Of a DNA stretch of 26,132 nt, positions 1 through 7,966 are shown in pieces. Origin of the DNA: DATBHW01 sp046704085. GTDB taxonomy: Bacteria; Chloroflexota; Ktedonobacteria; Ktedonobacterales; DATBGS01. Both the position numbers and the translations under genes were made by a program. The stretch is taken from contig JBJKSJ010000077.1 of the NCBI GenBank assembly GCA_046704085.1, positions 1 through 26,132 on the forward strand. Direction: 5' to 3'. Position 1 is the stretch's first letter. Each line of letters starts with the position of its first letter. The notes under the pieces were generated by a model. The model ran no database searches, had not been told where the DNA came from, and worked only from the letters and a program-made list of their open reading frames with translations.

Positions 1-1162
1 GCAGAATACCATTGATCGAGAAGAGCGGCCAGCGCTGACGGCCCAGGATCATATTGTTGTCGATACTGTAACCCAGGACCAGCCCACTGCCGCGACGATC
101 TTCGGGGATATGGGCCATCCCGGCCCGGCGTACCTGCCGGGCGCTGAGATTAGTAATGTCCTGATCCCCCAACTGCACCTTGCCCCCTATTGCCCGGCGC
201 AGCCCAGTAATCACCTCCACCAGTTCGGATTGCCCATTGCCTTCGACGCCCGCAATCCCCAGAATTTCTCCGGCGCGCACCTCAAAAGAGACGCCCCGCA
301 GAGCCGCCAGGCCGCGTTCTGAATCAGCCGTGATATTCTCAACGCGCAGCAACACATCGCCAAGCTTCGCAGGCGCCTTATCCACGCGCAGCAGCACCTC
401 GCGGCCAACCATCAGGCGCGCAATCTCTTCCTGGGAGGTCTCGCGTGTAATCAGGTTGCCCACGACCTTTCCACGTCGCAGGACGGTCACGCGATCCGAC
501 AATTCCAGCACTTCGCGGAGTTTATGGGTAATGAAGATGATCGTCTTGCCCTGGGCCACCAGGCCACGCAACACGACGAAGAGTTCTTCTGTCTCCTGTG
601 GGGTCAGTACGCCAGTTGGCTCGTCCATGATCAGGATTTGCGCCTGGCGATAGAGGACCTTGAGAATCTCTACCCGCTGCTGCTGCCCAACCGAAAGTTG
701 GCCGGTAATAGCATCGGGATCAACATGCAGCCCATACTGTTTAATCAGATCCTCAATACGCTTGCGCGCTTCCTGCTGCTGGTAGGGACTGTAGACGCCA
801 CCGGGTTCATAGCCCAGCACAATATTCTCTGTAACGGTAAAGGGTGGGATGAGCATAAAATGCTGATGCACCATACCAATACCCAGGCGGATTGTATCGC
901 GTGGCCCATTGATATGGGCAAGTTTCTCATTGATCAACACCTCGCCGCTGGTAGGCTTGATCAGCCCATAAAGGATATTCATAAGCGTCGTTTTACCGGC
1001 GCCATTTTCTCCTACCAGGGCATGAATCTCCCCCTGGCGCACGCTGAGATTGACATCCTCGTTGGCGATCACGCCCGGCCAGGCTTTATGGATATGGCGC
1101 ATCTCAACCGCAAGGGGGGCTTCGCTCACGCCCGACTTCTGAACTTCAGTCAGCTCTTGCAT
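1..1162 (-). CDS. ABC transporter ATP-binding protein of a BMP-type (nucleoside-type) importer, 3' end cut by window edge
   Basis: This is the energising subunit of the importer whose other parts lie directly upstream. It is a tandem ATPase of the YufO/RbsA type. The ATG at 1162 follows AAGGAG with good spacing, and 387 codons are visible of a family size near 510. The first ATPase domain has Walker A GENGAGKTT (residues 51-59), signature LSVGQ (156-160) and Walker B with MDEPT (179-183). The second domain carries the degenerate Walker A GVEGNGQSE (about 306-314) usual for the second half of these proteins. The frame is open to base 2, so the C-terminus lies outside the window. The gene follows the second permease by 14 bp and is clearly co-transcribed with it. 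The assignment to the family is secure; the substrate cannot be read from the sequence. Confidence 0.93.
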   Translation of the reverse strand, partial: MQELTEVQKSGVSEAPLAVEMRHIHKAWPGVIANEDVNLSVRQGEIHALVGENGAGKTTLMNILYGLIKPTSGEVLINEKLAHINGPRDTIRLGIGMVHQHFMLIPPFTVTENIVLGYEPGGVYSPYQQQEARKRIEDLIKQYGLHVDPDAITGQLSVGQQQRVEILKVLYRQAQILIMDEPTGVLTPQETEELFVVLRGLVAQGKTIIFITHKLREVLELSDRVTVLRRGKVVGNLITRETSQEEIARLMVGREVLLRVDKAPAKLGDVLLRVENITADSERGLAALRGVSFEVRAGEILGIAGVEGNGQSELVEVITGLRRAIGGKVQLGDQDITNLSARQVRRAGMAHIPEDRRGSGLVLGYSIDNNMILGRQRWPLFSINGIL

Positions 1163-1176
1163 GGGATCTCCTTCTC

Positions 1177-2157
1177 CTATTCGCCACCAGGTTCATAGGG
1201 AATGCCATCAGCGGCAGGCGCCGTAGCACGCCCGACCAGACCAACCAACGCCACGATTGTTAAGATATAGGGGACGGTTGCCACCAATGAGGGCGAGTGC
1301 AGCGGCGTATCGATGATGCCAATGCCAGTCGCAGGCAGCAAGTTGAGCCGGTTCTGGAGCGCTTCACCCAGGCCAAAGATGAGACAGGCAAGCGCCGTTC
1401 CCCAGGGCTTCCATTTGCCAAAGATCATCGCCGCCAGGGCGATAAAACCAGCCCCATTGGTAAGATTGGGATTAAAGATCTGGTCAACCCCCAGAGCCAG
1501 AAACGCGCCAGCCAGCCCTGAGAGCAGGCCACTCGTCACCACACAACAATAACGGATCAGCCGCACGTTAATGCCAGCGGTATCTGCCGCCTGGGGGTGT
1601 TCACCTACCGAGCGAATGCGCAATCCAACGTTCGTATGGAAGAGCAGATATTGCATCGCCAGCAGTACGACGATGGCAACATAAACGATCACATTCTGTT
1701 GCAGGAAGACCGGGCCGATAAAGGGAATCTGACTCAGACCAGGGATGTTCAGCGCCGGAAGCGTCAGTGGTCTTGGGAGCGTCGAGACGCCATTGCCATT
1801 GGTAAAAAGGGGCAAGAGAAAACCCGTTAGACCCAGGGCAGCAATATTGATGGCAACGCCGCTGACGATCTGGTCCGCCTTGAACTGAATGGAAAAGAAA
1901 GCATGAATCAGCGCCATCACCCCGCCGGTGAGAATGGCCGCCAGCACGGCAAGGATCACATTTTGCGTACTCAACACAATGATGGCCGAGAAGAAGGCGC
2001 CGGTCAGCATCATCCCTTCCATCGCAATATTCACCACACCGCTGCGCTCTGAGATCACGCCGCCCAGCGCGGGCAGCAAAAGCAATGCCCCAAATTGCAA
2101 GGCCGGATGCCAGAGATCAGAAGAGATAAAAAGTTGAAAGAGCTGAGATAAAAACAC
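1177..2157 (-). CDS. ABC transporter permease, BPD_transp_2 family (second permease of BMP-type importer)
   Basis: This 326-residue polytopic membrane protein is of the YufQ/NupQ type and forms half of the transmembrane channel with the upstream permease. The N-terminal region has the family pattern GGVISERSGVVNIAMEGMM. The cytoplasmic loop GLRIRSVGEHPQAADTAGIN, which contacts the ATPase, parallels the equivalent loop of the first permease. Length is normal for the family. The start is GTG at 2157, preceded by AAGGAGGGG; that ribosome site overlaps the stop codon region of the upstream permease (gap 11 bp), which suggests translational coupling. The substrate class (nucleosides or similar) is inferred from the family only. 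Confidence 0.93.
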   Translation of the reverse strand: MFLSQLFQLFISSDLWHPALQFGALLLLPALGGVISERSGVVNIAMEGMMLTGAFFSAIIVLSTQNVILAVLAAILTGGVMALIHAFFSIQFKADQIVSGVAINIAALGLTGFLLPLFTNGNGVSTLPRPLTLPALNIPGLSQIPFIGPVFLQQNVIVYVAIVVLLAMQYLLFHTNVGLRIRSVGEHPQAADTAGINVRLIRYCCVVTSGLLSGLAGAFLALGVDQIFNPNLTNGAGFIALAAMIFGKWKPWGTALACLIFGLGEALQNRLNLLPATGIGIIDTPLHSPSLVATVPYILTIVALVGLVGRATAPAADGIPYEPGGE

Positions 2158-2168
2158 GTTTCCCCTCC

Positions 2169-3845
2169 TTACGGTGTTGCACCCGCTGAATCATCGCCCG
2201 AAGTCTCCGGCACAGCTTCCAGCGAAGCTGCCGTCACCGTGCTGGCGAGCGCCTCGGTTGTGGGAAAGGCTTCAATCAAGAGTGGAGGGCTACTGCCTTG
2301 TCTCAGGCGGTTTTTCAACAACCGAAGACCAATAGTAAACAAGAGAATAATCAGGCCAGCAATATAAAAGAGCAACAAGAAGATAAAGAGTGGATCAGGA
2401 TCAACATTATCAATCGCGCTCACTGGGGCATCTAGCGGCACAACCGGCTGCAACGAAACCAATGAGACAATCACAAAGCCGATAAAGGCAAGGGCGGCAA
2501 CGACATCCACCAGAACAAACAGCCCAAGGATGAGCGAAGGCAGCCGCGCCAGCGACGAGCGTATCCCCGTCATCACACTACCAAACAAACGTACAAGCGT
2601 GGTGCGGAACTGTGGGATGATCCGCCCGGCGATGACAAAGAGGACCAGCGCCTGAAACGAAAATTGAATCAATTCCACATGAACCGCGTAGTTCGATGGT
2701 AACGACGGAATAGCATTGCTCGCCAGCCGCGTCGTGTCAGCCTGCATCAAGCTTGCCCCCTGGGTAAGCGCGGCGAACAGAAACCCGGCCAGCAGCACAC
2801 CAATTGGCCCACCCAGACCCAGCAAAGCCACCGAAATGGCGTCAAAGCCTGTTGAATCAAGTTTCCAGGTGGAGTCGTTGAACGTATGCGTCAGATCAGG
2901 CCCCATCATGATCAACGCGCCCGCAACGCCAGCAAAGGCTCCAGCGATCAGCATCGTCACGGTAATATTGCGGCGGACGTTAATCCCGGCGTAGCGTGCC
3001 GCTTTCTGGCTTTGCCCAACCGCGCGAATCTCATAGCCCAGCGTCGTCCGTTTCATAAGGAACCAGTAGAACACGGCTCCAGCCAGGGTAATGAACAGCC
3101 CGACGTTGACCAGATAGCTCCCCTCATTGGCAATCGTACCGGGATGAATCCGGTTGATAATTTGCGAGAGCAGCGGAAGAGACGCATTCGGCCCCAGTGG
3201 TATCGACGCGGGCTGGAAGTCCACACGGATGCGCCCAATGCCAGGAAGGCAATTATTGGTACACTCAACGAGATACGCGCTTAGATAATACGCCACAAAA
3301 TTCAGCATAATGGTGGTAACAACTTCGTGCGCTCCACGCCATGCTTTGAGGACTCCCACAAGCCCACCCCAGATGGCCCCGCCGACCAGACCGGCCAGCA
3401 AGATTAGCGGGATCAGCACCCATGCCGGCGCCGCAGCCAGCTTCAGGCCCACAATGGTTCCTAAGGACGCCCCAATAGCGATCTGCCCCCCGGCGCCAAT
3501 ATTGAATAAGCCAGCGCGAAAGGCAACTGCCACCGAAAACCCGGCCAGCACGAGCGGGGTCATTTTGTCCAGGGTATCGGCAATATTCACCGGACCACCA
3601 ACCGCGCCACCCAGCAGCAAACTATAGGCACTAGAAGTAATATAGAAGCGATCAGTAAAACCAAGTCCGGCAGGCGCCGTCGCCATAATGAGGAGGCTGC
3701 CTGTCAGGGTCATCATCAGAATGCCCACCAGCACCGCGCTCAGCGAGGGGGTCACACGCAGCGCCCATTGGCGGGCACGCTCGCCGAATCCGGCAGCGGG
3801 AAGTTCCTGGTTATCTGCTGGCCGCTCAAGGGTTGGCGCTGCCAT
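2169..3845 (-). CDS. ABC transporter permease, BPD_transp_2 family, with long C-terminal membrane extension
   Basis: This is the first permease of the importer, of YufP/NupP type. The ATG at 3845 follows GAGGAGGATGTC. Residues about 30-410 form the usual permease body, including FRAGLFNIGAGGQIAIGA (109-126) and the ATPase-facing loop GYEIRAVGQSQKAARYAGIN (270-289). The protein has 558 residues, whereas these permeases are commonly about 350-400. The extra part (about 415-558) contains two further strongly hydrophobic stretches (about 437-465 and 486-508), an acidic loop between them (DNVDPDP), and a soluble Ala/Thr/Ser-rich tail. A second nucleotide-binding or substrate domain is not visible there. 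The gene lies 243 bp downstream of the lipoprotein gene, with a hairpin in the gap. Confidence 0.92.
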   Translation of the reverse strand: MAAPTLERPADNQELPAAGFGERARQWALRVTPSLSAVLVGILMMTLTGSLLIMATAPAGLGFTDRFYITSSAYSLLLGGAVGGPVNIADTLDKMTPLVLAGFSVAVAFRAGLFNIGAGGQIAIGASLGTIVGLKLAAAPAWVLIPLILLAGLVGGAIWGGLVGVLKAWRGAHEVVTTIMLNFVAYYLSAYLVECTNNCLPGIGRIRVDFQPASIPLGPNASLPLLSQIINRIHPGTIANEGSYLVNVGLFITLAGAVFYWFLMKRTTLGYEIRAVGQSQKAARYAGINVRRNITVTMLIAGAFAGVAGALIMMGPDLTHTFNDSTWKLDSTGFDAISVALLGLGGPIGVLLAGFLFAALTQGASLMQADTTRLASNAIPSLPSNYAVHVELIQFSFQALVLFVIAGRIIPQFRTTLVRLFGSVMTGIRSSLARLPSLILGLFVLVDVVAALAFIGFVIVSLVSLQPVVPLDAPVSAIDNVDPDPLFIFLLLFYIAGLIILLFTIGLRLLKNRLRQGSSPPLLIEAFPTTEALASTVTAASLEAVPETSGDDSAGATP

Positions 3846-3974
3846 GACATCCTCCTCAAAAAAACAGATAGCGTTGAGTTCAGTCGGGGGAAAATAAGAA
3901 AGTGCTGGATTATGTGCTTCGTATCATACCGTGTGTGGCAAAGAGAGAGCAACTTATCTGGCTCATGTTTGAAG

Positions 3975-4006
3975 ACAGGTGGGCCACTGTAAAGCGGCCC
4001 ACCTGT
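3975..4006 (-). terminator. Perfect 11-bp hairpin after the BMP lipoprotein gene (possible partial terminator or mRNA-stabilising stem)
   Basis: Arms ACAGGTGGGCC (3975-3985) and GGCCCACCTGT (3996-4006) are perfectly complementary around a 10-nt loop. The stem sits 83 bp past the lipoprotein stop and 130 bp before the permease start. No run of U follows on the transcribed strand, so it is not a standard intrinsic terminator. In binding-protein importers such stems often protect the upstream message and lower expression of the membrane genes; that role is inferred here. Confidence 0.5.
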
Positions 4007-4088
4007 CCACAGGTTGAGATCAAGCCATCGTCACGTCGTGATCTCGTCGTCTTCCTCTGCCTTGCTGCTTCACTGCACCAGCAGTGAC

Positions 4089-5198
4089 TTAACTGGAAGC
4101 ACAGTTTGCCGCTGGAGCGCAGCTCGTCGGGATGTTGATTGAGCCTGACTTGATCATCTGGGTATACTGAGCCACCAGCGGCGCCACATCCGAGGGCACG
4201 GCGCTGCTCAGCGGAGCGGCAATCACGCCGTTATTGTTGAGATCGAACTGAGGGTAATTGAGCGGATTGCTCGGATACTGGCCCTGCTCCGTCTGTTCGA
4301 TGATCGTGTCCACCGCCACATCCACCCGCTTCTCGGCGCTGGTGATGATGCTGTCGGGATGGATATAGCCCTGGTCCGTATCAACCCCAATGCCATAGAC
4401 ACCATCAGTCTCGGCGGCGTTCAGGGCGCCGATGCCACAGCCACCGGCTACCTGGAAGATGATGTCGGCCATCTTCTGCTTAATCATCGCGTCTGCCGGG
4501 TCCGCGCACTTGGACGTATCGGTGAAGTCATTGGAGTAGGACACCACGACGTGCACATTCGGGTCAACCTGCGTGGCGCAGTATTTGTAGCCTGCAATAT
4601 AGCGTTCCACCGCCGGAACCGGAATGCCGCCAATGGCCCCAATCGTGCTGGCTCCCAGCAGCTTGGGCGCCGCCGACTTGCCATCCATCTCCATCTTGCC
4701 AGCCACAACCCCAACAAGACAACCAGCCTGCTGCTCCTTGAAGAGGAGCGGTGTCACGTTCGTGATGTTCGGGTCACAGGTGCCATTGGCATCAATTGCC
4801 GCGCACGAATCGACCAGCGCAAACTTCTTGTTGGGGAAAGTCTTGGCAACCTGATCAATTGCCTGGGCCATCAAGAAGCCGACCCCTACGACCATATCAT
4901 TGGACTGGGCCGCCGTGGTCAGGTTCTTGATGTAGTCGCTCGTGTTCGTGGTTTCAATGATCGAGTCCTTGAAGTGATACTTCGCTTCGGCCTGCTCATA
5001 ACCCGTATGCGCAAGCTGATTGAAGCCGCGATCATTCAGACCACCAATGTCGGTCACCAGGCCAACCTGAAATGGGGCCTTTGCTGTGGTGGTGCCAGTG
5101 CCTCCTGTGTTGTTGCCGCTGCCACATGCTGATAGCATCAGTAGGACAATAAGCATGGGCATCCCTAGTACGACCAGTTTGAAACGAGATTTACCCAT
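4089..5198 (-). CDS. BMP-family substrate-binding lipoprotein of ABC importer
   Basis: This is the extracytoplasmic binding subunit of the importer, in the Bmp/PnrA-like (basic membrane protein) family, whose characterised members bind purine or other nucleosides. The protein has 369 residues. A signal peptide ends in the lipobox LSAC with lipidated Cys25, followed by a Gly/Thr/Asn-rich linker. The mature domain begins with VGLVTDIGGLNDRGFNQLA, the hallmark binding-cleft segment of the family. Later segments such as VDPNVHVVVSYSNDFTD and DGVYGIGVDTDQ also fit. The ATG at 5198 is preceded by GGGAGAG. It heads the transporter operon and is divergent from the alpha-galactosidase gene. A substrate other than nucleosides cannot be excluded. 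Confidence 0.93.
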   Translation of the reverse strand: MGKSRFKLVVLGMPMLIVLLMLSACGSGNNTGGTGTTTAKAPFQVGLVTDIGGLNDRGFNQLAHTGYEQAEAKYHFKDSIIETTNTSDYIKNLTTAAQSNDMVVGVGFLMAQAIDQVAKTFPNKKFALVDSCAAIDANGTCDPNITNVTPLLFKEQQAGCLVGVVAGKMEMDGKSAAPKLLGASTIGAIGGIPVPAVERYIAGYKYCATQVDPNVHVVVSYSNDFTDTSKCADPADAMIKQKMADIIFQVAGGCGIGALNAAETDGVYGIGVDTDQGYIHPDSIITSAEKRVDVAVDTIIEQTEQGQYPSNPLNYPQFDLNNNGVIAAPLSSAVPSDVAPLVAQYTQMIKSGSINIPTSCAPAANCASS

Positions 5199-5372
5199 CT
5201 GCGCTCTCCCTCTTGCCGGTCTATATGTCTTCTTGCTGCAAGGAGTAGGCGTGCTGTGTTGGTAGTAATCCTGCTGGGTCAGATAGGTGAGTAGGATCGG
5301 GAAAAGACAGGAGACCGTGACCTGACAGGATAAAATCAGCTTAGCCTGCTTGCCTTCTTTGCCGGCGGCATT

Positions 5373-5401
5373 AGTATAGCAGGTCGCTCTGGTGAACGCA
5401 A
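5373..5401 (-). promoter_or_regulatory. Candidate sigma-70-type promoter of the BMP transporter operon
   Basis: On the minus strand a -35-like TTGCGT (5396-5401) is separated by exactly 17 bp from -10 box TATACT (5373-5378). The -10 matches five of six consensus positions and the -35 three of six. Transcription would start near 5366. Confidence 0.5.
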
Positions 5402-5450
5402 GTTCTTGATGAACCAGTTTTCAGGTTTCACGCAAAAGCCATCGAGCGAC

Positions 5451-5465
5451 CAAAGGTTTCCTTTG
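5451..5465. promoter_or_regulatory. Short palindrome upstream of alpha-galactosidase gene, possible operator
   Basis: CAAAGG-TTT-CCTTTG is a perfect 6-bp inverted repeat with a 3-bp centre, ending 61 bp before the GTG start. Position and symmetry suit a dimeric repressor site, but no regulator gene is adjacent and chance occurrence is possible. Confidence 0.25.
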
Positions 5466-5526
5466 TTTCTCGCCAGTGACAGCGCCAGCGTGATACACTA
5501 CAAGGAACGATTGAGGAGGATGTCCG

Positions 5527-7965
5527 GTGAGATCATCGATCAGCGCATCCGAGAGCGGCTGGGTACTGCAAAATGAGCGCCTGGCGCTGCACCTGACCGC
5601 CGAGAGCGTCCTCTCGCTGCGCCCTCTCGCCGACCAGACGACCTGGCTCAACGGGCTTCCCGGCGTCGTCATCCAGCCAACACCTGCCACGCCCCAACTC
5701 TACGTTCCATCAGGCCAACAGGAAAGCGCCAGCACCAGTGACCGCGACTACACCGATCAGCATGGCAGAGGTGTGCGCCTGGCGCTAGAAACTCCGCTGC
5801 CGGGGCCAGCATTGCGCCTGACCACGATTGCCATTGTCTACGACGCGCTCCCGTATGCCAGGCTCCAGATAGGCGTCCAAAATACCTCAACGCAGCCGAT
5901 CACCGTTGCGCAACTGCTCCCCATCCTGGCCGATTGGACAGACCTGACGGGGCATACACCCAGCCCCACCAGCCCAGACGCCTATCGTCCTCCGCTGAGC
6001 ATCGGCGGCCAGCCATCTGGCTGGGCCATCTATCAGCACGGCTGGCAATCCTGGAGTTACAGCGGGGCATTGGCGCCCGACAAGTCCGACAGCAGACCTC
6101 GCAGTCGCAGCTTACGAGCGATGAATTACTCCTCCTCAACCGCCGATCAGGTATTCCACTCCTGGGAACAAAAAACAATCAGCGAGACAGTCGCCCTTGT
6201 CGGCTTTCCACAAAGCTCTCCCGCGCTTCTTGTGGGATTTCTACGCGCTATTGAACAGGGAGGCCAGATCGCGCTTGACCGACGGGAAGGTCGTCTGGCG
6301 GCCATCTCCCACGCAGAAGGAGCGCGGCTTGAGCCAGGCGAGACATGCTGGTCAGAGCCTTTGCTGATCGGCTTTGGGGCCGAGGATACGCTGCTAGCTG
6401 CCTACGCAGAAATGGTTGCCCGCGAAATGGGCGCGCGCACGGGCATGAAGGCGCCCACCGGCTGGTGTAGCTGGTACTACTACTTTACGCGCGTAACGGA
6501 GCGCGATATTCTCGACAATCTTCACGCGCTGAGCGAGCGCAACGAAGACCTCCCGTTGCGCGTGGTCCAGATCGATGATGGCTATCAGACGGCAGTAGGG
6601 GACTGGACCTCGATCAACGAGAAATTCCCAGGCGGAATGCAGCGCCTGGCAACGGCCATCCGCGATCAAGGGTTCCAACCAGGGCTCTGGCTGGCCCCTT
6701 TCACCGCTACTGCCAATAGCCAGCTTGCCCAACAACATCCTGACTGGCTCCTGCGTAACGAGCAAGGTCGCCCAGTGTTTGGCGGGAAGAACTGGGGCAG
6801 CACGCTGTACGGTCTGGATTGCACCCATCCGCAGGTAAAAGACTGGCTGCAACGACTATTTGCCACGCTCGTAGAGACCTGGGGCTACACCTACCTCAAG
6901 CTGGACTTTCTCTATTGCGCCGCGCTCCCCGGCTTGCGCTCTCAGCCCCAGATGACCAGCGTCCAGGCGCTGCGGGAAGGATTGCAAACCATTCGCGCCA
7001 CTGTTGGCGAAGAAGTCTTTCTGCTAGGCTGTGGCTGCCCCCTGCTTCCTGCGATTGGCCTGGTAGACGCCATGCGCATCGGCCCGGATGTCGCGCCCCA
7101 GTGGCCTGCACGCTTTCATGGGTTGCCCGTACCCAGCAGCGAGCGCGCCAGCCTCCCTTCCGCCGCGAACGCGATGCGCAACAGCCTGAACCGCGCCTGG
7201 ATGCACCCGACGCTCTGGATCAATGATCCTGATTGCCTGCTCATCCGCGATGCCAACAGCAAGCTCACCAGAGACGAAATCCGCACACTCGCCAGTGTGA
7301 TCGGTCTGACCGGCGGAATGCTGATCCTTTCCGATCCCATGCACCAGATCAAGGAAGATCGCTGGTCACTGGCAAGTCTGCTGCTGCCGCCACTCGATCA
7401 GGCAGCCCAGCCTCGGTCCTGGCTGGCGGAAGCCTGGCCCAACATTATCACCATGAACATCACCCGCCCCTGGGGCGCATTCACCCTGGCCGGACTCTTT
7501 AACTGGACTGACGAGTCGGCAAGTATCGAGTTGAGCCTGGCTTCCCTGGGTCATCCTGAGAGGCGTTTCCACGTCTGCGAGTTCTGGTCCCAACGCTACT
7601 TCGGCATCATCAGCAACACGCTTCAACTGGATCTCCCCGCTCATGGCTCGGCAGTCCTGGCCGTTCAACCAGCGTCTGATCGCCCAACGCTGCTTTCCAC
7701 CGATTTTCATCTCGGCCAGGGATCCGTTGAGGTTCAACGCTTCGAGTTTGCCGAAGGCGAGCGCAGCCTGCGCTGGGAGATCACCCTGGGACGCCGGGCA
7801 GCAGGAAGTACGCGCATCTTTCTGCCACCATCCTGGCGACCAGGCGCCCTCACGACTTCCGCGCCAGAGGCGGCGCTGCGCGTTGGCTCGCAGCCCGGCG
7901 AATATCACATCCAGGCAACCATCCACCACAGCGCAACCTTTACACTCTCTCTGGAGGTCAGCTAG
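5527..7965 (+). CDS. Glycoside hydrolase family 36 alpha-galactosidase
   Basis: This enzyme is expected to release terminal alpha-linked galactose from oligosaccharides with retention of configuration. The 812-residue protein has an N-terminal beta-sandwich (about 1-290), a TIM-barrel catalytic domain (about 305-640) and a C-terminal beta region. Barrel motifs include GWCSWYYYF (312-320) and VVQIDDGYQ (346-354). The likely nucleophile is Asp460 in KLDFLY and the likely acid/base is Asp521 in RIGPDVAP; both match the Thermotoga GalA-like branch of GH36. No signal peptide is seen, so it probably acts in the cytoplasm. The start is GTG, supported by GAGGAGGA six bases upstream; an ATG at 5519 is in another frame and ends quickly. 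A nucleotidylyltransferase gene follows after one base. Specificity could extend to related alpha-galactosides. Confidence 0.9.
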   Translation: MRSSISASESGWVLQNERLALHLTAESVLSLRPLADQTTWLNGLPGVVIQPTPATPQLYVPSGQQESASTSDRDYTDQHGRGVRLALETPLPGPALRLTTIAIVYDALPYARLQIGVQNTSTQPITVAQLLPILADWTDLTGHTPSPTSPDAYRPPLSIGGQPSGWAIYQHGWQSWSYSGALAPDKSDSRPRSRSLRAMNYSSSTADQVFHSWEQKTISETVALVGFPQSSPALLVGFLRAIEQGGQIALDRREGRLAAISHAEGARLEPGETCWSEPLLIGFGAEDTLLAAYAEMVAREMGARTGMKAPTGWCSWYYYFTRVTERDILDNLHALSERNEDLPLRVVQIDDGYQTAVGDWTSINEKFPGGMQRLATAIRDQGFQPGLWLAPFTATANSQLAQQHPDWLLRNEQGRPVFGGKNWGSTLYGLDCTHPQVKDWLQRLFATLVETWGYTYLKLDFLYCAALPGLRSQPQMTSVQALREGLQTIRATVGEEVFLLGCGCPLLPAIGLVDAMRIGPDVAPQWPARFHGLPVPSSERASLPSAANAMRNSLNRAWMHPTLWINDPDCLLIRDANSKLTRDEIRTLASVIGLTGGMLILSDPMHQIKEDRWSLASLLLPPLDQAAQPRSWLAEAWPNIITMNITRPWGAFTLAGLFNWTDESASIELSLASLGHPERRFHVCEFWSQRYFGIISNTLQLDLPAHGSAVLAVQPASDRPTLLSTDFHLGQGSVEVQRFEFAEGERSLRWEITLGRRAAGSTRIFLPPSWRPGALTTSAPEAALRVGSQPGEYHIQATIHHSATFTLSLEVS

Positions 7966-7966
7966 T

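Larger units (their letters stand above)
5199..5526. other. Divergent intergenic region between BMP lipoprotein and alpha-galactosidase genes
   Basis: This 328-bp gap holds no credible ORF. It contains a good minus-strand promoter (5373-5401) leaving a leader of about 170 nt before the lipoprotein start. It also holds a short palindrome at 5451-5465, and the ribosome site GAGGAGGA (5513-5520) for the GTG start at 5527. I see no recognisable purine riboswitch in the leader. Confidence 0.6.

Noticed and set aside
4359..5132. Plus-strand ORF of 257 codons opposite the BMP lipoprotein
   Set aside because: The minus-strand gene has a lipobox and conserved family motifs; the antisense product has none.
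5199..5366. Possible riboswitch in the ~170-nt leader of the BMP operon
   Set aside because: No conserved purine, guanidine or other riboswitch core could be recognised by eye; a covariance-model search would be needed.
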